64,000 bases of DNA from Janthinobacterium sp. (GCA_003133225.1 PKWL01000041.1:62151-126150); one strand, 5' to 3'; positions 43,750 to 52,150 are shown, counted from the stretch's first letter. Notes: a model not told the origin generated them from the sequence alone. Numbers and translations: made by a program.

Positions 43750-44972
43750 GGCGGGTCGCCGTTACCGGCATGGCCGGGATCAGCCCCATCGGCAACGACT
43801 GGGCCAGCATCCGCAAGCGCTTGGGCGAGTACCGCAATGGCGTGGTGCGGATGGCGCAGTGGGCCGAATACGACGGGCTCAATACGCAGCTGGGAGCGCC
43901 CGCCGCGCCGTTCGAACTGAACTCCCGCTATCACCGCAAAAGCATGCGCAGCATGGGCCGGGTGGCTTTGATGGCGACCCGCGCCAGCGAGCTGGCGCTG
44001 GCCGACGCCGGCCTGCTAGGCGATGCGCTGGTCCAAAGCGGCGCGCTGGGGATCGCTTTCGGTTCCGCCGCCGGAACTCCGAGCGCCATCGGCGATTTCG
44101 GGCGCATGATGGAAGAGCGCAGCACCAGGGGCATCAATGCCACCACCTACATCAAGATGATGGCGCATACGGCGCCGGTCAACATCGGCGTCTTTTTCGG
44201 CGTCACCGGGCGCATCATCACCACTTCGAGCGCGTGCACGTCGGGCAGCCAGGGTATCGGTTACGCCTTCGAAGCGATTCGCGCCGGCCAGCAGGTGGCG
44301 ATGATCGCCGGCGGCGCCGAAGAGCTGTGCGCGACCGAAGCGGCCGTCTTCGACACCCTGTTTGCGACCAGCACCAAAAATGATGCCTGTCACACGACGC
44401 CGCGCCCCTTCGACGCCGAGCGCGACGGCCTGGTGGTCGGCGAAGGGGCCGCTTGCCTGATTCTCGAAGAGTGGGACCACGCCAAGGCGCGCGGCGCCCG
44501 GATCCACGCCGAACTGGTCGGGTTTGGCACCAACAGCGATGGCAGCCACGTCACCCAGCCGCGGGTCGATACCATGCATAGGGCGATGCAACTGGCGCTG
44601 GCGGACGCCCGCCTGGCGCCGTCGGCCATCGGCTACATCAATGCGCACGGCACGGGCACCGAGCAAGGCGACGTGGCCGAATCGCAGGCGAGCTGGCGCA
44701 TGTTCGGCTCGCAAGTGCCGATCAGCTCCTTGAAAAGCTATATGGGCCATACCCTGGGCGCTTGCGGCGCCCTCGAAGCATGGGTCAGCATCGAAATGAT
44801 GCGCGAAGGCTGGTTCGCGCCGACCATCAATCTGGAGCGGGTCGATGCCCGCTGCGCCGCCCTCGATTACATCATGGGCCAGGGCCGGGTGCTGCAGTGC
44901 GAGTACGTGATGTCGAATAACTTCGCCTTCGGCGGCATCAACACCTCCTTGATTTTCAAGCGCCATGCCTGA
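43746..44972 (+). CDS. apeR: Beta-ketoacyl synthase 2 (ApeR-like)
   Basis: 408-residue ketosynthase. Catalytic Cys164 in ITTSSACTSGSQGIGY, His residues in YINAHGTGTEQGD and KSYMGHTLGACGALEA. Closer to FabF-like enzymes than the first KS. In characterised APE systems ApeR acts as a homodimer and complements the KS-CLF pair. ATG 43746 overlaps the reductase stop (ATGA). Confidence 0.9.
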   Translation: MRRVAVTGMAGISPIGNDWASIRKRLGEYRNGVVRMAQWAEYDGLNTQLGAPAAPFELNSRYHRKSMRSMGRVALMATRASELALADAGLLGDALVQSGALGIAFGSAAGTPSAIGDFGRMMEERSTRGINATTYIKMMAHTAPVNIGVFFGVTGRIITTSSACTSGSQGIGYAFEAIRAGQQVAMIAGGAEELCATEAAVFDTLFATSTKNDACHTTPRPFDAERDGLVVGEGAACLILEEWDHAKARGARIHAELVGFGTNSDGSHVTQPRVDTMHRAMQLALADARLAPSAIGYINAHGTGTEQGDVAESQASWRMFGSQVPISSLKSYMGHTLGACGALEAWVSIEMMREGWFAPTINLERVDARCAALDYIMGQGRVLQCEYVMSNNFAFGGINTSLIFKRHA

Positions 44973-44998
44973 AATGCAGCCGCGCCTAGTCGGCCGAG

Positions 44999-45054
44999 TC
45001 TGTCCGCCCGAATCTGTCCGCTCGAATCTGTCCGCGCGAATCTATCCGCCCGAG
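44999..45054 (+). repeat. 14-bp tandem repeat, four copies
   Basis: Four units of TCTGTCCGCNCGAA (last copy TCTATCCGCCCGAG) between the second ketosynthase and the phosphopantetheinyl transferase gene. The 107-base gap is one of only a few long gaps in the cluster. The 14-base period is not a coding period for the neighbours. Confidence 0.8.
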
Positions 45055-45079
45055 GCTGCCGTGACTTGGAGATTTCGCC

Positions 45080-45709
45080 GTGACCTCTAAAGGCATGGCC
45101 GAAGTCTGGCTCATGCATGCCGGCGGCATCAGCGACGCCGTGCTGCAGCCTTTTCTAGCATGGCTCGGCGAGGGCGAGGCGGCCCGTTATCAGCGCTTTC
45201 TGCGGCCCGGGCGGCAGCGCCAGTTCCTGCTCGGGCGCATCTTGTTGCGGCGCGCGTTAGGCGCGCTGCTGGGCCGCGCGCCCTCAGCCGTTTGCCTCGT
45301 TGAACGGCGCGGCGCTGCACCCCTACTGTTGCTGCCAGATGCCGCCCGCGGCGCGCCCGGCTTTAGCCTGTCGCACAGCGGCGACTGGATCGCGTGCGCG
45401 GTCAGCGCCGACACGGCGCTCGGACTCGACATCGAAGTCATCGATCCCACGCGCGATATAGGCGCTCTCAGCTTGCAGGCATTCGATGCCAGCCAGCTCG
45501 CCATCTTGGAGCCGCTCTCGGGCCAAGAGCGGCTGCTCGCGTTTTATCGGATGTGGAGTGAAAAAGAGGCGCGTTACAAGCTTGGAGCAGGCGCCGTCCC
45601 GAGCTGCGTCGTGCTGCCACATGCCAGCTTGTCCATGCTCGTTTGCAGTGCGCGCCCGCTGGCGGCGGCGCCCGAGCTCGTGCTGAGCACGCTTTTTGGG
45701 CCGATCTAG
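45080..45709 (+). CDS. 4'-phosphopantetheinyl transferase (Sfp/AcpT type)
   Basis: 209 residues. Characteristic motifs: FSLSHSGDWIACAVS, LGLDIEVID (metal-binding Asp-x-Glu at about 118-120) and WSEKEARYKLGAG. It would convert the two cluster ACPs to the holo form. GTG start at 45080 (MTSKGMAEVW); an ATG at 45095 is an alternative. Last gene of the APE cluster; the next gene is convergent. Confidence 0.9.
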   Translation: MTSKGMAEVWLMHAGGISDAVLQPFLAWLGEGEAARYQRFLRPGRQRQFLLGRILLRRALGALLGRAPSAVCLVERRGAAPLLLLPDAARGAPGFSLSHSGDWIACAVSADTALGLDIEVIDPTRDIGALSLQAFDASQLAILEPLSGQERLLAFYRMWSEKEARYKLGAGAVPSCVVLPHASLSMLVCSARPLAAAPELVLSTLFGPI

Positions 45710-45731
45710 CCGCGCGGCGGCGCGCTGTCAG

Positions 45732-46649
45732 CTATTTCCAAAGCCAGTTCCAAAAGCCCGGCAAGCGCGGCCTAACATCGCCCTCTTGCACGGCAGAAGC
45801 CTTCGCCGCCCGTTCCAGGGCGGCGCGCTCGTCGTAAAACGGCTTGGCCGCCGTGGGCATGTCCAGTTCATGCGCGACGTCTAGCAAGATCAGCAGATAC
45901 TCTTCGATATGGCTCGCCGTATAGGTGTTAACGTCATGGAAAGTGACCACCACGGGCGTGCTGCCATCGACCGCGGGGAGCAGGCCGGCCAACCAGCGAG
46001 TGCGCAGTTCGGTCAGCTGGGTCAGCATATTTTTTCGCTTGTGCCAGCTGAAATTGACGCCCCAGATCTTGCCGTCATTGGCGCTAAGGGAGGTCAAGAG
46101 CATCTGCATGCCATGGCGGTGATAGGCGGCGAGCGTGCGCGCATCGTAACTCCAAAACGGCGGGCGCACCAGGCTCGGCGCGACGCCGGAAATGGCCAGC
46201 AGATCGGCGCTGCCGCGCTCAAGCGACAAGTCCAGTTCCTCCTGGCTCAGGTAGCGATGATTGGAATGGTGCGGCGTCGCCGTATGCAGAGCCAACAAAT
46301 GGCCCTCGTCGTGTTCGGCCTGCAGCAGGCGGCGCCCGACTTCGCTGGCGCCGGCGTTCGTGGCCCGCGTCTGCGTGAAAAAAATCGCCTTGATCCCCGC
46401 CTGCGCCTGGTTGCGGGCCAAGACATCAAGAATCTGCCGGGTCGGGTTGGTGAAAACGGAGGCGCTCGGGCCGTCGTCGAAGGTGACGAGAAATCGGATC
46501 GGCGCCGGCGCAACTAGCGGCGATGGCGCCGCACTTTGGGCTGGCAAGGGGGCATCGGCGTGGCCGAAGGGGGCTGCGCCGCACAGGAAAGCGAGTGCGA
46601 TGCCTTGCAGCAAATAGGATAGGAATTGGGGACTACGGACAATGGACAC
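45732..46649 (-). CDS. Secreted polysaccharide deacetylase
   Basis: 305 residues. Signal peptide at about 1-32 (ending GHADA). NodB-homology domain: FLVTFDDGPSASVF with the Asp-Asp metal/catalytic pair near 54-55, LALHTATPHHSNH with the His-x3-His motif and RPPFWSYDART. It deacetylates an N-acetylated or O-acetylated polymer in the periplasm or outside; the substrate is unknown. Convergent with the APE cluster and not part of it. Confidence 0.87.
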   Translation of the reverse strand: MSIVRSPQFLSYLLQGIALAFLCGAAPFGHADAPLPAQSAAPSPLVAPAPIRFLVTFDDGPSASVFTNPTRQILDVLARNQAQAGIKAIFFTQTRATNAGASEVGRRLLQAEHDEGHLLALHTATPHHSNHRYLSQEELDLSLERGSADLLAISGVAPSLVRPPFWSYDARTLAAYHRHGMQMLLTSLSANDGKIWGVNFSWHKRKNMLTQLTELRTRWLAGLLPAVDGSTPVVVTFHDVNTYTASHIEEYLLILLDVAHELDMPTAAKPFYDERAALERAAKASAVQEGDVRPRLPGFWNWLWK

Positions 46650-46780
46650 GATCGGGGAGGTTTATTCGTTGCGGACGGACCATTGTAACGGCTTTGCCCG
46701 CCCAGGCGTCAATGCGGCGCCAGCGCCGCATTCATTCAAAGGATGGACGCAGGGGCCGTCAGCGGGCCCCATGCGGCCAG

Positions 46781-47191
46781 TTAATTATTGAGCAGAACCT
46801 GGGCGATGATGCCGCTGGCGATCGCGACCAGAACGTAATCGCCGCCCGTCTGAACCCAATGCGAACCGCGCGGCGGCGCACTCAGGTGGTGGCCGCGCCA
46901 GTCATCGACGACGTATTGATTGCCCCGATATTCATTGGCAATGCGCCCGCCGCGCCGCATGTCTTGGCGGGGGCCGGCGCCGCGCTCTTCATTGTGCGCG
47001 TCGCGCGCCGGCGCTTTGTAATCAGCGCGATCGTTGCGGCCGCGATCCTGGTGCTGGTCGTGATTGGTTTGCTCGCCGCGCTGTTCGTTGCCGCCACGGT
47101 CATTTTGATGATCATAGTTTTGGGCGAAGGCGGAGGTGCTCGCCGTCAGGCATACGGCCGTGAGGGCGGAAACAAGGGTTTTAATTTTCAT
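46781..47191 (-). CDS. RcnB-family periplasmic protein
   Basis: 136 residues. Signal peptide 1-23 (TASTSAFAQ). A His/Asp/Arg/Asn-rich low-complexity middle is followed by the RcnB-like end YVVDDWRGHHLSAPPRGSHWVQTGGDYVLVA. RcnB of E. coli helps Ni/Co homeostasis; here no rcnA is near, so only family membership is claimed. ATG 47191 (MKIKTLVSAL) chosen because it starts the signal peptide. Confidence 0.85.
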   Translation of the reverse strand: MKIKTLVSALTAVCLTASTSAFAQNYDHQNDRGGNEQRGEQTNHDQHQDRGRNDRADYKAPARDAHNEERGAGPRQDMRRGGRIANEYRGNQYVVDDWRGHHLSAPPRGSHWVQTGGDYVLVAIASGIIAQVLLNN

Positions 47192-47661
47192 ACAAGCTCC
47201 TGTGTTGGTGAAAATGCAATTTGCCGTCGTCCCCTGCAACTCGCAGGACCTCGGCTACTTAACCTCTAAAACTGATGCATCAAAAACCATGCGTATTCAT
47301 GGGCGCATGACAGGCATCCCGGCGCAGCCTGCGGATTCCTGGGTCACGGCGCAGCCTGCGGATTCCTGGGTCACGGCCCAGCCTGATGGCCCGGCCATGC
47401 TGATCTGACAAGCAAATTATATTCATCAAGAAATTTCGCTTCTGTGCGCTAGCCGACATACAGTCAATTTCCTGGTGCCGGAGGCGCCGGCTTGACAACC
47501 TGAGCCCAAGCAAACGGGGGCGTACCCGTCGGGAGGCGATCGTGCGCGCCCCCGATTCACGTTCTACGGGCGGGCGGCCCCGTTGTCGCGGCGGCATTGA
47601 TGCTAAGATTGTTTGTCGGTAATATGCCATCTATTTCATTCATTATTCCCAAAAGGCGGAC
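47192..47661. other. Intergenic region with tandem repeats
   Basis: 470 bases between divergent genes. Contains two and a bit copies of a 27-base repeat (47321-47374 and a decayed third). Otherwise no gene recognised; both promoters should lie here. Confidence 0.6.
47321..47374. repeat. 27-bp tandem repeat, two perfect copies
   Basis: Units at 47321-47347 and 47348-47374 are identical (beginning GGCGCAGCCTGCGGATTCCT and ending GGGTCAC). A partial third copy follows (GGCCCAGCCTGATGG). No spacer, so not a CRISPR. Confidence 0.85.
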
Positions 47662-49542
47662 ATGAAGCAGCCGAGTCAGTTCTCCTTGTTGTCCCAGAGC
47701 CGTTTCGGGCCATTTTTCTGGACCCAGTTCTGCGGCGCGTTCAACGACAACCTGTTTAAGACCGCCCTCATGGTGATCTTGGCTTACGATGCCTTGAGTT
47801 GGACCACGCTCAATGCGTCCACCATCACCAACCTGATCCCAGGCCTGTTCATTTTGCCCTACGTCGTATTTTCTGCTACGGCCGGCCAACTGGCGGACAA
47901 ATTCGAAAAAGCAGGCTTGGCGCGCTGTGTCAAATGGCTGGAACTGGCCATCATGGGCATTGCCGCCATCGGCTGGACGACGCATTTCCTGCCGCTCTTG
48001 ATCGCCGCCGTGGTCGGCATGGGCATCCATTCGACTCTGTTCGGGCCCGTCAAATATGCCTATCTGCCGCAGCAGCTGAAACAGGACGAGCTGATCGGGG
48101 GCAACGGCTTGATCGAGATGGGCACTTTCGTTGGCATCTTGCTCGGCGAGATCCTGGGCGCGCTGCTCATCACGATGAAGCCCTGGGGCATCGACCTGGT
48201 GGCGGGCGCCACGCTTGGCGTGGCTGTGATCGGCCTATTCGCCAGCTACCGCATCCCGCTAACGCCGGCGCCGGAGCCGGCCCTGAAAATTCGCATTAAC
48301 TTTGTCGCGGAATCGCTGCGCAACCTCAATTTTTCCCGCCAAAACCGGACCGTTTTCTTTGCCATGCTGGGCAACTCCTGGTTCTGGTTCTATGGCGCTT
48401 TGATCCTGGCCCAGTTCCCCGTCTACGCCAAGGATTACCTGCATGGCGACGATGGCGTGTTCGTGTTGCTGCTGACCGTGTTTTCGCTCGGCATCGGCGC
48501 CGGCTCGCTGCTGTGCGAGCGACTCTCGGGCCACAAGGTGGAGATCGGGATCGTGCCGTTTGGCTCGATTGGCCTGTCGCTGTTTGGCATCGACCTGTTC
48601 TTTGCCAGCCTTAGCTATGGCAACGTGGCCGGCGTCGGCGCGGCCGGCTTCCTGCTCCAACACGGCGCGGCGCGCATCTTGTTTGATGTCGTCATGATCG
48701 GCGTGTTCGGCGGCTTTTTCATCGTCCCGTTGTTCGCCCTGATCCAGACTCGCTGCGACCCTAAGCACATTTCGCGCACCATCGCCGGCATGAATATTCT
48801 GAACGCGCTGTTCATGGTCGGTGCGGCCGGCTTCGCCATCTTGCTGCTGGGGCAGGGCTTTACCATCCCGCAACTGTTCTTGACCACGGCGATCCTAAAT
48901 GGAGCCGTGGCCTTATTTATTTTCGCCATGGTGCCGGAATTTCTCGTGCGCTTTCTGGCCTGGCTGCTGATTCACACGCTCTACCCCGTCAAGGTCATCG
49001 AGCCCAGGCATATCCCGGCCACGGGCGCCGCACTCTTGGTGTGCAATCACGTCAGCTCCGTCGATGCCATCGTCATCATGGCGGCTTGTTCGCGCCCGGT
49101 CCGCTTTGTGATGGCGCGCCGCTGCTTCGACATTCCCGTATTTGGCTGGGTCTATAAGAGCGCGAAGGCGATTCCGGTCGGGGCCACCAAAGAAAATCCA
49201 TGGCTGACGGATAAAGAGTACAACGCTATCGCTCAGGCGCTGCACGCGGGCGACTTGGTCTGCATTTTTTCGGACGCTGAATCGACCTCGGCCGGTCACG
49301 TGAACGCCTTCAAGGGCGCCATCGCCAGCATCGTCGAGCGCTCCTGTGTGCCGGTCATTCCCATGGCGCTGCGCGGCGTGCGGGGCCATGCGCGCAGCGC
49401 CAATGACGGCGATAGTTTTAAGAGCGCCTTCCGCCACGGCTGGCGCTCGCAGATGGCGCTGTCGGTCGGTGCGCCCGTGGCGCCGCCCGATGCGACGCCC
49501 GAGTGGGTGTGCCAACAGGTGCGTGCCTTGTGCTGCGACTGA
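47662..49542 (+). CDS. MFS transporter fused to a PlsC-type acyltransferase (LplT-Aas-like)
   Basis: 626 residues in two parts. Residues 1 to about 430 form a 12-helix major facilitator domain resembling the lysophospholipid transporter LplT (FGPFFWTQFCGAFNDNLFKTAL at the start). Residues about 445-626 form an acyltransferase with NHVSSVD (His463 and Asp468, HxxxxD). E. coli places these functions in LplT and Aas; here the ligase domain of Aas is missing. Lysophospholipid import and re-acylation is inferred. AGGCGG lies just upstream of the ATG. Confidence 0.88.
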   Translation: MKQPSQFSLLSQSRFGPFFWTQFCGAFNDNLFKTALMVILAYDALSWTTLNASTITNLIPGLFILPYVVFSATAGQLADKFEKAGLARCVKWLELAIMGIAAIGWTTHFLPLLIAAVVGMGIHSTLFGPVKYAYLPQQLKQDELIGGNGLIEMGTFVGILLGEILGALLITMKPWGIDLVAGATLGVAVIGLFASYRIPLTPAPEPALKIRINFVAESLRNLNFSRQNRTVFFAMLGNSWFWFYGALILAQFPVYAKDYLHGDDGVFVLLLTVFSLGIGAGSLLCERLSGHKVEIGIVPFGSIGLSLFGIDLFFASLSYGNVAGVGAAGFLLQHGAARILFDVVMIGVFGGFFIVPLFALIQTRCDPKHISRTIAGMNILNALFMVGAAGFAILLLGQGFTIPQLFLTTAILNGAVALFIFAMVPEFLVRFLAWLLIHTLYPVKVIEPRHIPATGAALLVCNHVSSVDAIVIMAACSRPVRFVMARRCFDIPVFGWVYKSAKAIPVGATKENPWLTDKEYNAIAQALHAGDLVCIFSDAESTSAGHVNAFKGAIASIVERSCVPVIPMALRGVRGHARSANDGDSFKSAFRHGWRSQMALSVGAPVAPPDATPEWVCQQVRALCCD

Positions 49543-50280
49543 ATCGGCATGGGATGCGCGGCGCGCCGTTACCACTGTGCCGATCCATCGTTCTTAAAAA
49601 ATGGTAGAGGTGGTAACGGGGGCAGGAGGGCGACCAATTTTTACCCAGAAACTCGGGATGGTTGGCATCGGCGCCAGGTGGAGTTCTGGCGGCGGCTCCT
49701 ATCCCGCTCAGGCAAGCGGCGGGTTGGCGGCTTCAGGATTGACGCTGCGATCGCGCCAGCATCGGCGGTACGCAATATCCTCAAGCACAATCACGGCAAG
49801 CCCGATAAGGCCGGACTTTGGCCCGACATTGTCGCGAAAAACTCCCGTTATCCAAGCTTATCGCGTCGTGTGAGCCAAGCGGCAATAGCAACCGGGTGCT
49901 CGGACCATATTCATAGGCCAGCCAGGTAAGTTGGCCGTTGCATTTGAATTTATGCAAGAACACACCGGTTAGATCACCCTTTTTGGCTTCACCTATAGTT
50001 GGGTCGCGCCGGCGGGGCGCACCATCGCCGGCGGGGTGCGCCATGGATGTGCTTCCCGTTGCGATGGCAGCGCGTCCGCTGCCTCCATGTGCCGGGCTCC
50101 ACCCTCGCCGGGAGGCAGCCGGAGCGGGTCAAAAACCCAACCCATTCCAGCAGCCCTCAGAGTTGGTCGTTCCAGTCTGGCGGCGCGTCTGGGCTCGCCT
50201 ATTGGACAAACGTCATTAGCATGCGGAAACGCTCGACGACCACATACTTACCTTTTTATCAATATTTAATTTAAAAATGT
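49543..50280. other. Region without recognised gene
   Basis: 738 bases. Short frames exist on both strands but none shows a family motif, consistent start signal or codon pattern like the neighbours. A minus-strand frame near 49720-49870 reads like a short hydrophobic segment (SGLIGLAVIVLEDIAY) and could be a decayed membrane protein, but this is weak. The last 80 bases become A/T-rich before the toxin-antitoxin promoter. Confidence 0.5.
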
Positions 50281-50308
50281 TTGACGTATTATACAGAAAT
50301 CTGTATTG
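50281..50308 (+). promoter_or_regulatory. Promoter with operator palindrome for the toxin-antitoxin pair
   Basis: TTGACG (50281-50286) and TATTGT (50303-50308) at 16-base spacing. The palindrome ATACAGA-AA-TCTGTAT (50291-50306) sits between and over the -10, the expected place for an antitoxin-toxin autorepression site. Confidence 0.65.
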
Positions 50309-50315
50309 TTAATTT

Positions 50316-50561
50316 ATGAAAACCACTCTTGATATTAACGATTCCCTGCTCGCCACCGCCAAAGCGGTGGCGGCGCAGCAGCGAACCACGCTGACGCGAC
50401 TAATTGAGGAAGGATTGCAACTCCGCCTTCGTTCCTCCCATGCGAAAATTAATGTAAGCAAACGAAAGATTCCCGTCTTTAACGGGCGGGGCGGATTGGT
50501 TGCGGGCTTAAATCCAAGCAGCAATAAGACTATGCTGGATGCCGCTGACGATGACGCCTGA
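50316..50561 (+). CDS. VapB-type ribbon-helix-helix antitoxin
   Basis: 81 residues. N-terminal ribbon-helix-helix (MKTTLDINDSLLATAKAVA, then TRLIEEGLQL) for DNA binding, followed by a flexible C-terminus that would wrap the toxin. The start lies 8 bases after the -10 box, so the leader is very short. It overlaps the PIN-domain toxin by 11 bases. The surrounding DNA is lower in GC than the core regions, consistent with an accessory module. Confidence 0.82.
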   Translation: MKTTLDINDSLLATAKAVAAQQRTTLTRLIEEGLQLRLRSSHAKINVSKRKIPVFNGRGGLVAGLNPSSNKTMLDAADDDA

Positions 50562-50988
50562 CGTCAATGTGTTGGTCGCTGCATCGCGCAGTGACCATCC
50601 TCACCACAAAACAGCCTATGCGTGGCTCAATGCCGCCGTTGCCGCTTGTGCAAATGGCGCGAACCTAAGGTTGATGCCGATGGTTGTCGCCAGCTTCTTA
50701 CGGCTGGTAACCAACTCGAAGATATTTGTCCAGCCTACGCCCGTGGAAGATGCCGTTGGATTTCTGGACGCGCTTTTTGGTGTGCCAGGTGTTGGGACGC
50801 CGTCTCTTGGCGCAGAATGGCCAATATTGCGCCAACTTTGCATCGACAAAAAGTTAGCCGCCAACGATATCCCTGACGCTTGGCTGGCGGCGGCGGTCGT
50901 TGAACTCGGCGAACACCTTGTCACTTTTGACACGGATTTCAAGAAACTATTAAAACGGACCCAAGTAACTGTGCTTGTCGCTGAATGA
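50551..50988 (+). CDS. VapC-type PIN-domain toxin
   Basis: 145-residue PIN-domain RNase. Asp4 (TPDVNVLVAA) starts the acidic site; further acidic residues are in DIPDAWLAAAVVE and VTFDTDF. Such toxins cleave tRNA or rRNA; the target is unknown. ATG 50551 lies inside the end of the antitoxin gene and matches the usual PIN N-terminus; an ATG at 50539 would add MPLT. Frame intact. Confidence 0.82.
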   Translation: MTPDVNVLVAASRSDHPHHKTAYAWLNAAVAACANGANLRLMPMVVASFLRLVTNSKIFVQPTPVEDAVGFLDALFGVPGVGTPSLGAEWPILRQLCIDKKLAANDIPDAWLAAAVVELGEHLVTFDTDFKKLLKRTQVTVLVAE

Positions 50989-51033
50989 GGTCGACGTAGT
51001 GCGTAGGTTTTGCTCTCATTTTCTTGACAAAAA

Positions 51034-51068
51034 TTAAGTGTGTGCACGTAATAAGTGTACACACTTAA
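51034..51068. repeat. Strong inverted repeat, 14-bp arms
   Basis: Arms 51034-51047 (TTAAGTGTGTGCAC) and 51055-51068 (GTGTACACACTTAA) pair over 14 bases with one G-T, around a 7-base loop. A perfect TTGACA lies just before it (51024-51029). It coincides with the point where the decayed integrase gene loses similarity. Confidence 0.7.
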
Positions 51069-51762
51069 GATGTGCTCGGCCCGGGCTTGCAGCGTCTCGC
51101 CTGCGCGGGCACCGGTAGATAGCAATTAGCCACACCACCACCGGCCAGCGCTCCGAAAAACGCGATCTATGCAGCACTCGGGCAAGTTCCGTGATTTCGC
51201 ACTCCGATAGATCGCGCTCGCGCTCGACGCTCTTGCCGCCCCAATGACAGGCTTAGAGCCGGGTTTCCAGAAAGCTATTCCCGCGGCAGGGCATAGTTGA
51301 ACATTTGCTTAAGGTGGCTGAGCAAGACGCCGCATGTTCGCCATACGCGCCATACGCCGGAGGCATGCGCCTTGTCCAGCACGCGATATGCCGAGCCCGC
51401 GCGCGGCTCCGCGAGGTAGTTTTCATCCCAGCGCGCAAATAGTCGATCACCGTTTTTGGCGCGTTGATGGCTGCTGCCTCTGCCGCTTTGGACCTCGCTT
51501 CGTCCGCCCCGCGCTGATCTTCGTCGGCTGGGTGGATGCCGGCCGCGACCAGCCGCCGGGCCGCGCCTGCGCGTTCCCGGAAATGACCCAAGTCCATATT
51601 TTTTTGCGTATTTTGCGTAACCAGCGAATACACGAAAAGCCAGCTGCGATGTCCGCTCGTTCGCACGCGCAGGAACAAACATGCACCATCGGCCAGAAGA
51701 TATTCGCGCTCCCTTGGCTTGTCGTTGATGACTTCCTTGGCAGTCAGTAGCTAGCGTGCCAT
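51062..51762 (-). pseudogene. Decayed tyrosine-type integrase (N-terminal two thirds)
   Basis: Minus-strand similarity to phage/island integrases in several frames: start ATG at 51762 then an in-frame TAG at codon 4; LTAKEVINDKPREREYLLADG and LFLRVRTSGHRSWLFVYSL (arm-binding domain); frameshift at an A-run, then KYGLGSFPGT; later LLSHLKQMFNYALPRE (core-binding domain), VERERDLSECEITELARVL, and after another shift LLSTGARAGETLQARAEHI with the first catalytic Arg. The HxxR and Tyr parts are missing. At least three lesions make it non-functional. It lies 250 bases upstream of tRNA-Pro. Confidence 0.8.
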
Positions 51763-52012
51763 GGCGATAATTATACGGCCCTAGCCTCCCAGCAAATTGG
51801 GGGGGCGGCGGCAGGGGGGTGGTTGACATGCGCCACGGGACGGTAACGCAAGAGTGGCAAAATAGCACGCAAAAATGTGTCATGATGCGTTCCAGGCCGC
51901 CGGAAAATGCCGCTCCACGCTCGGGCAAAATCGTATATCAAGGGTGCCGGCGCGATAGGGGCGATCTGTGTCATTGTGGTTTCCCCCTTGGCATGGTAGA
52001 GTACCAACTCGT

Positions 52013-52089
52013 CGGGGCGTAGCGCAGCCTGGTAGCGTACTTGCATGGGGTGCAAGGGGTCGGAAGTTCGAATCTTCTCGCCCCGACCA
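52013..52089 (+). tRNA. tRNA-Pro (GGG anticodon)
   Basis: 77-base cloverleaf: acceptor stem CGGGGCG/CGCCCCG, D stem GCGC/GCGT, anticodon stem CTTGC/GCAAG with loop ATGGGGT (anticodon GGG at 52047-52049), T arm GGAAG-TTCGAAT-CTTCT, discriminator A and encoded CCA. Followed by an intrinsic terminator. Its 3' half from the anticodon loop is duplicated at 54278. Confidence 0.95.
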
Positions 52090-52150
52090 ATAGAATAAAA
52101 CACTTAGCCTAATCTTCGGATTGGGCTTTTTGCTTTTTAGATCACTTTTC
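52045..52150 (+). repeat. Attachment-site repeat, copy 1 (tRNA-Pro 3' half plus terminator)
   Basis: About 106 bases from the anticodon loop through the CCA and the downstream terminator, repeated at 54278-54383 with about five mismatches. Direct repeats starting in a tRNA anticodon loop are the usual att sites of tyrosine integrases. Copy 1 belongs to the functional tRNA. Confidence 0.85.
52107..52131 (+). terminator. tRNA-Pro intrinsic terminator
   Basis: GCCTAATC/GATTGGGC stem with a TTCG tetraloop followed by TTTTT. A near-copy lies at 54340-54364 in the duplicated att segment. Confidence 0.85.

Noticed and set aside
44016-44966. 316-codon minus-strand open frame opposite the second ketosynthase
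   Set aside because: Antisense to a gene with a full Cys-His-His triad; no start context.
44999-45054. CRISPR-like array
   Set aside because: The 14-base units are contiguous with no spacers; likewise the 27-base repeats at 47321.
49549-49929. 126-codon plus-strand frame after the MFS-acyltransferase gene
   Set aside because: Overlaps a region with equally long frames on both strands, lacks a ribosome-binding site and has no recognisable domain.
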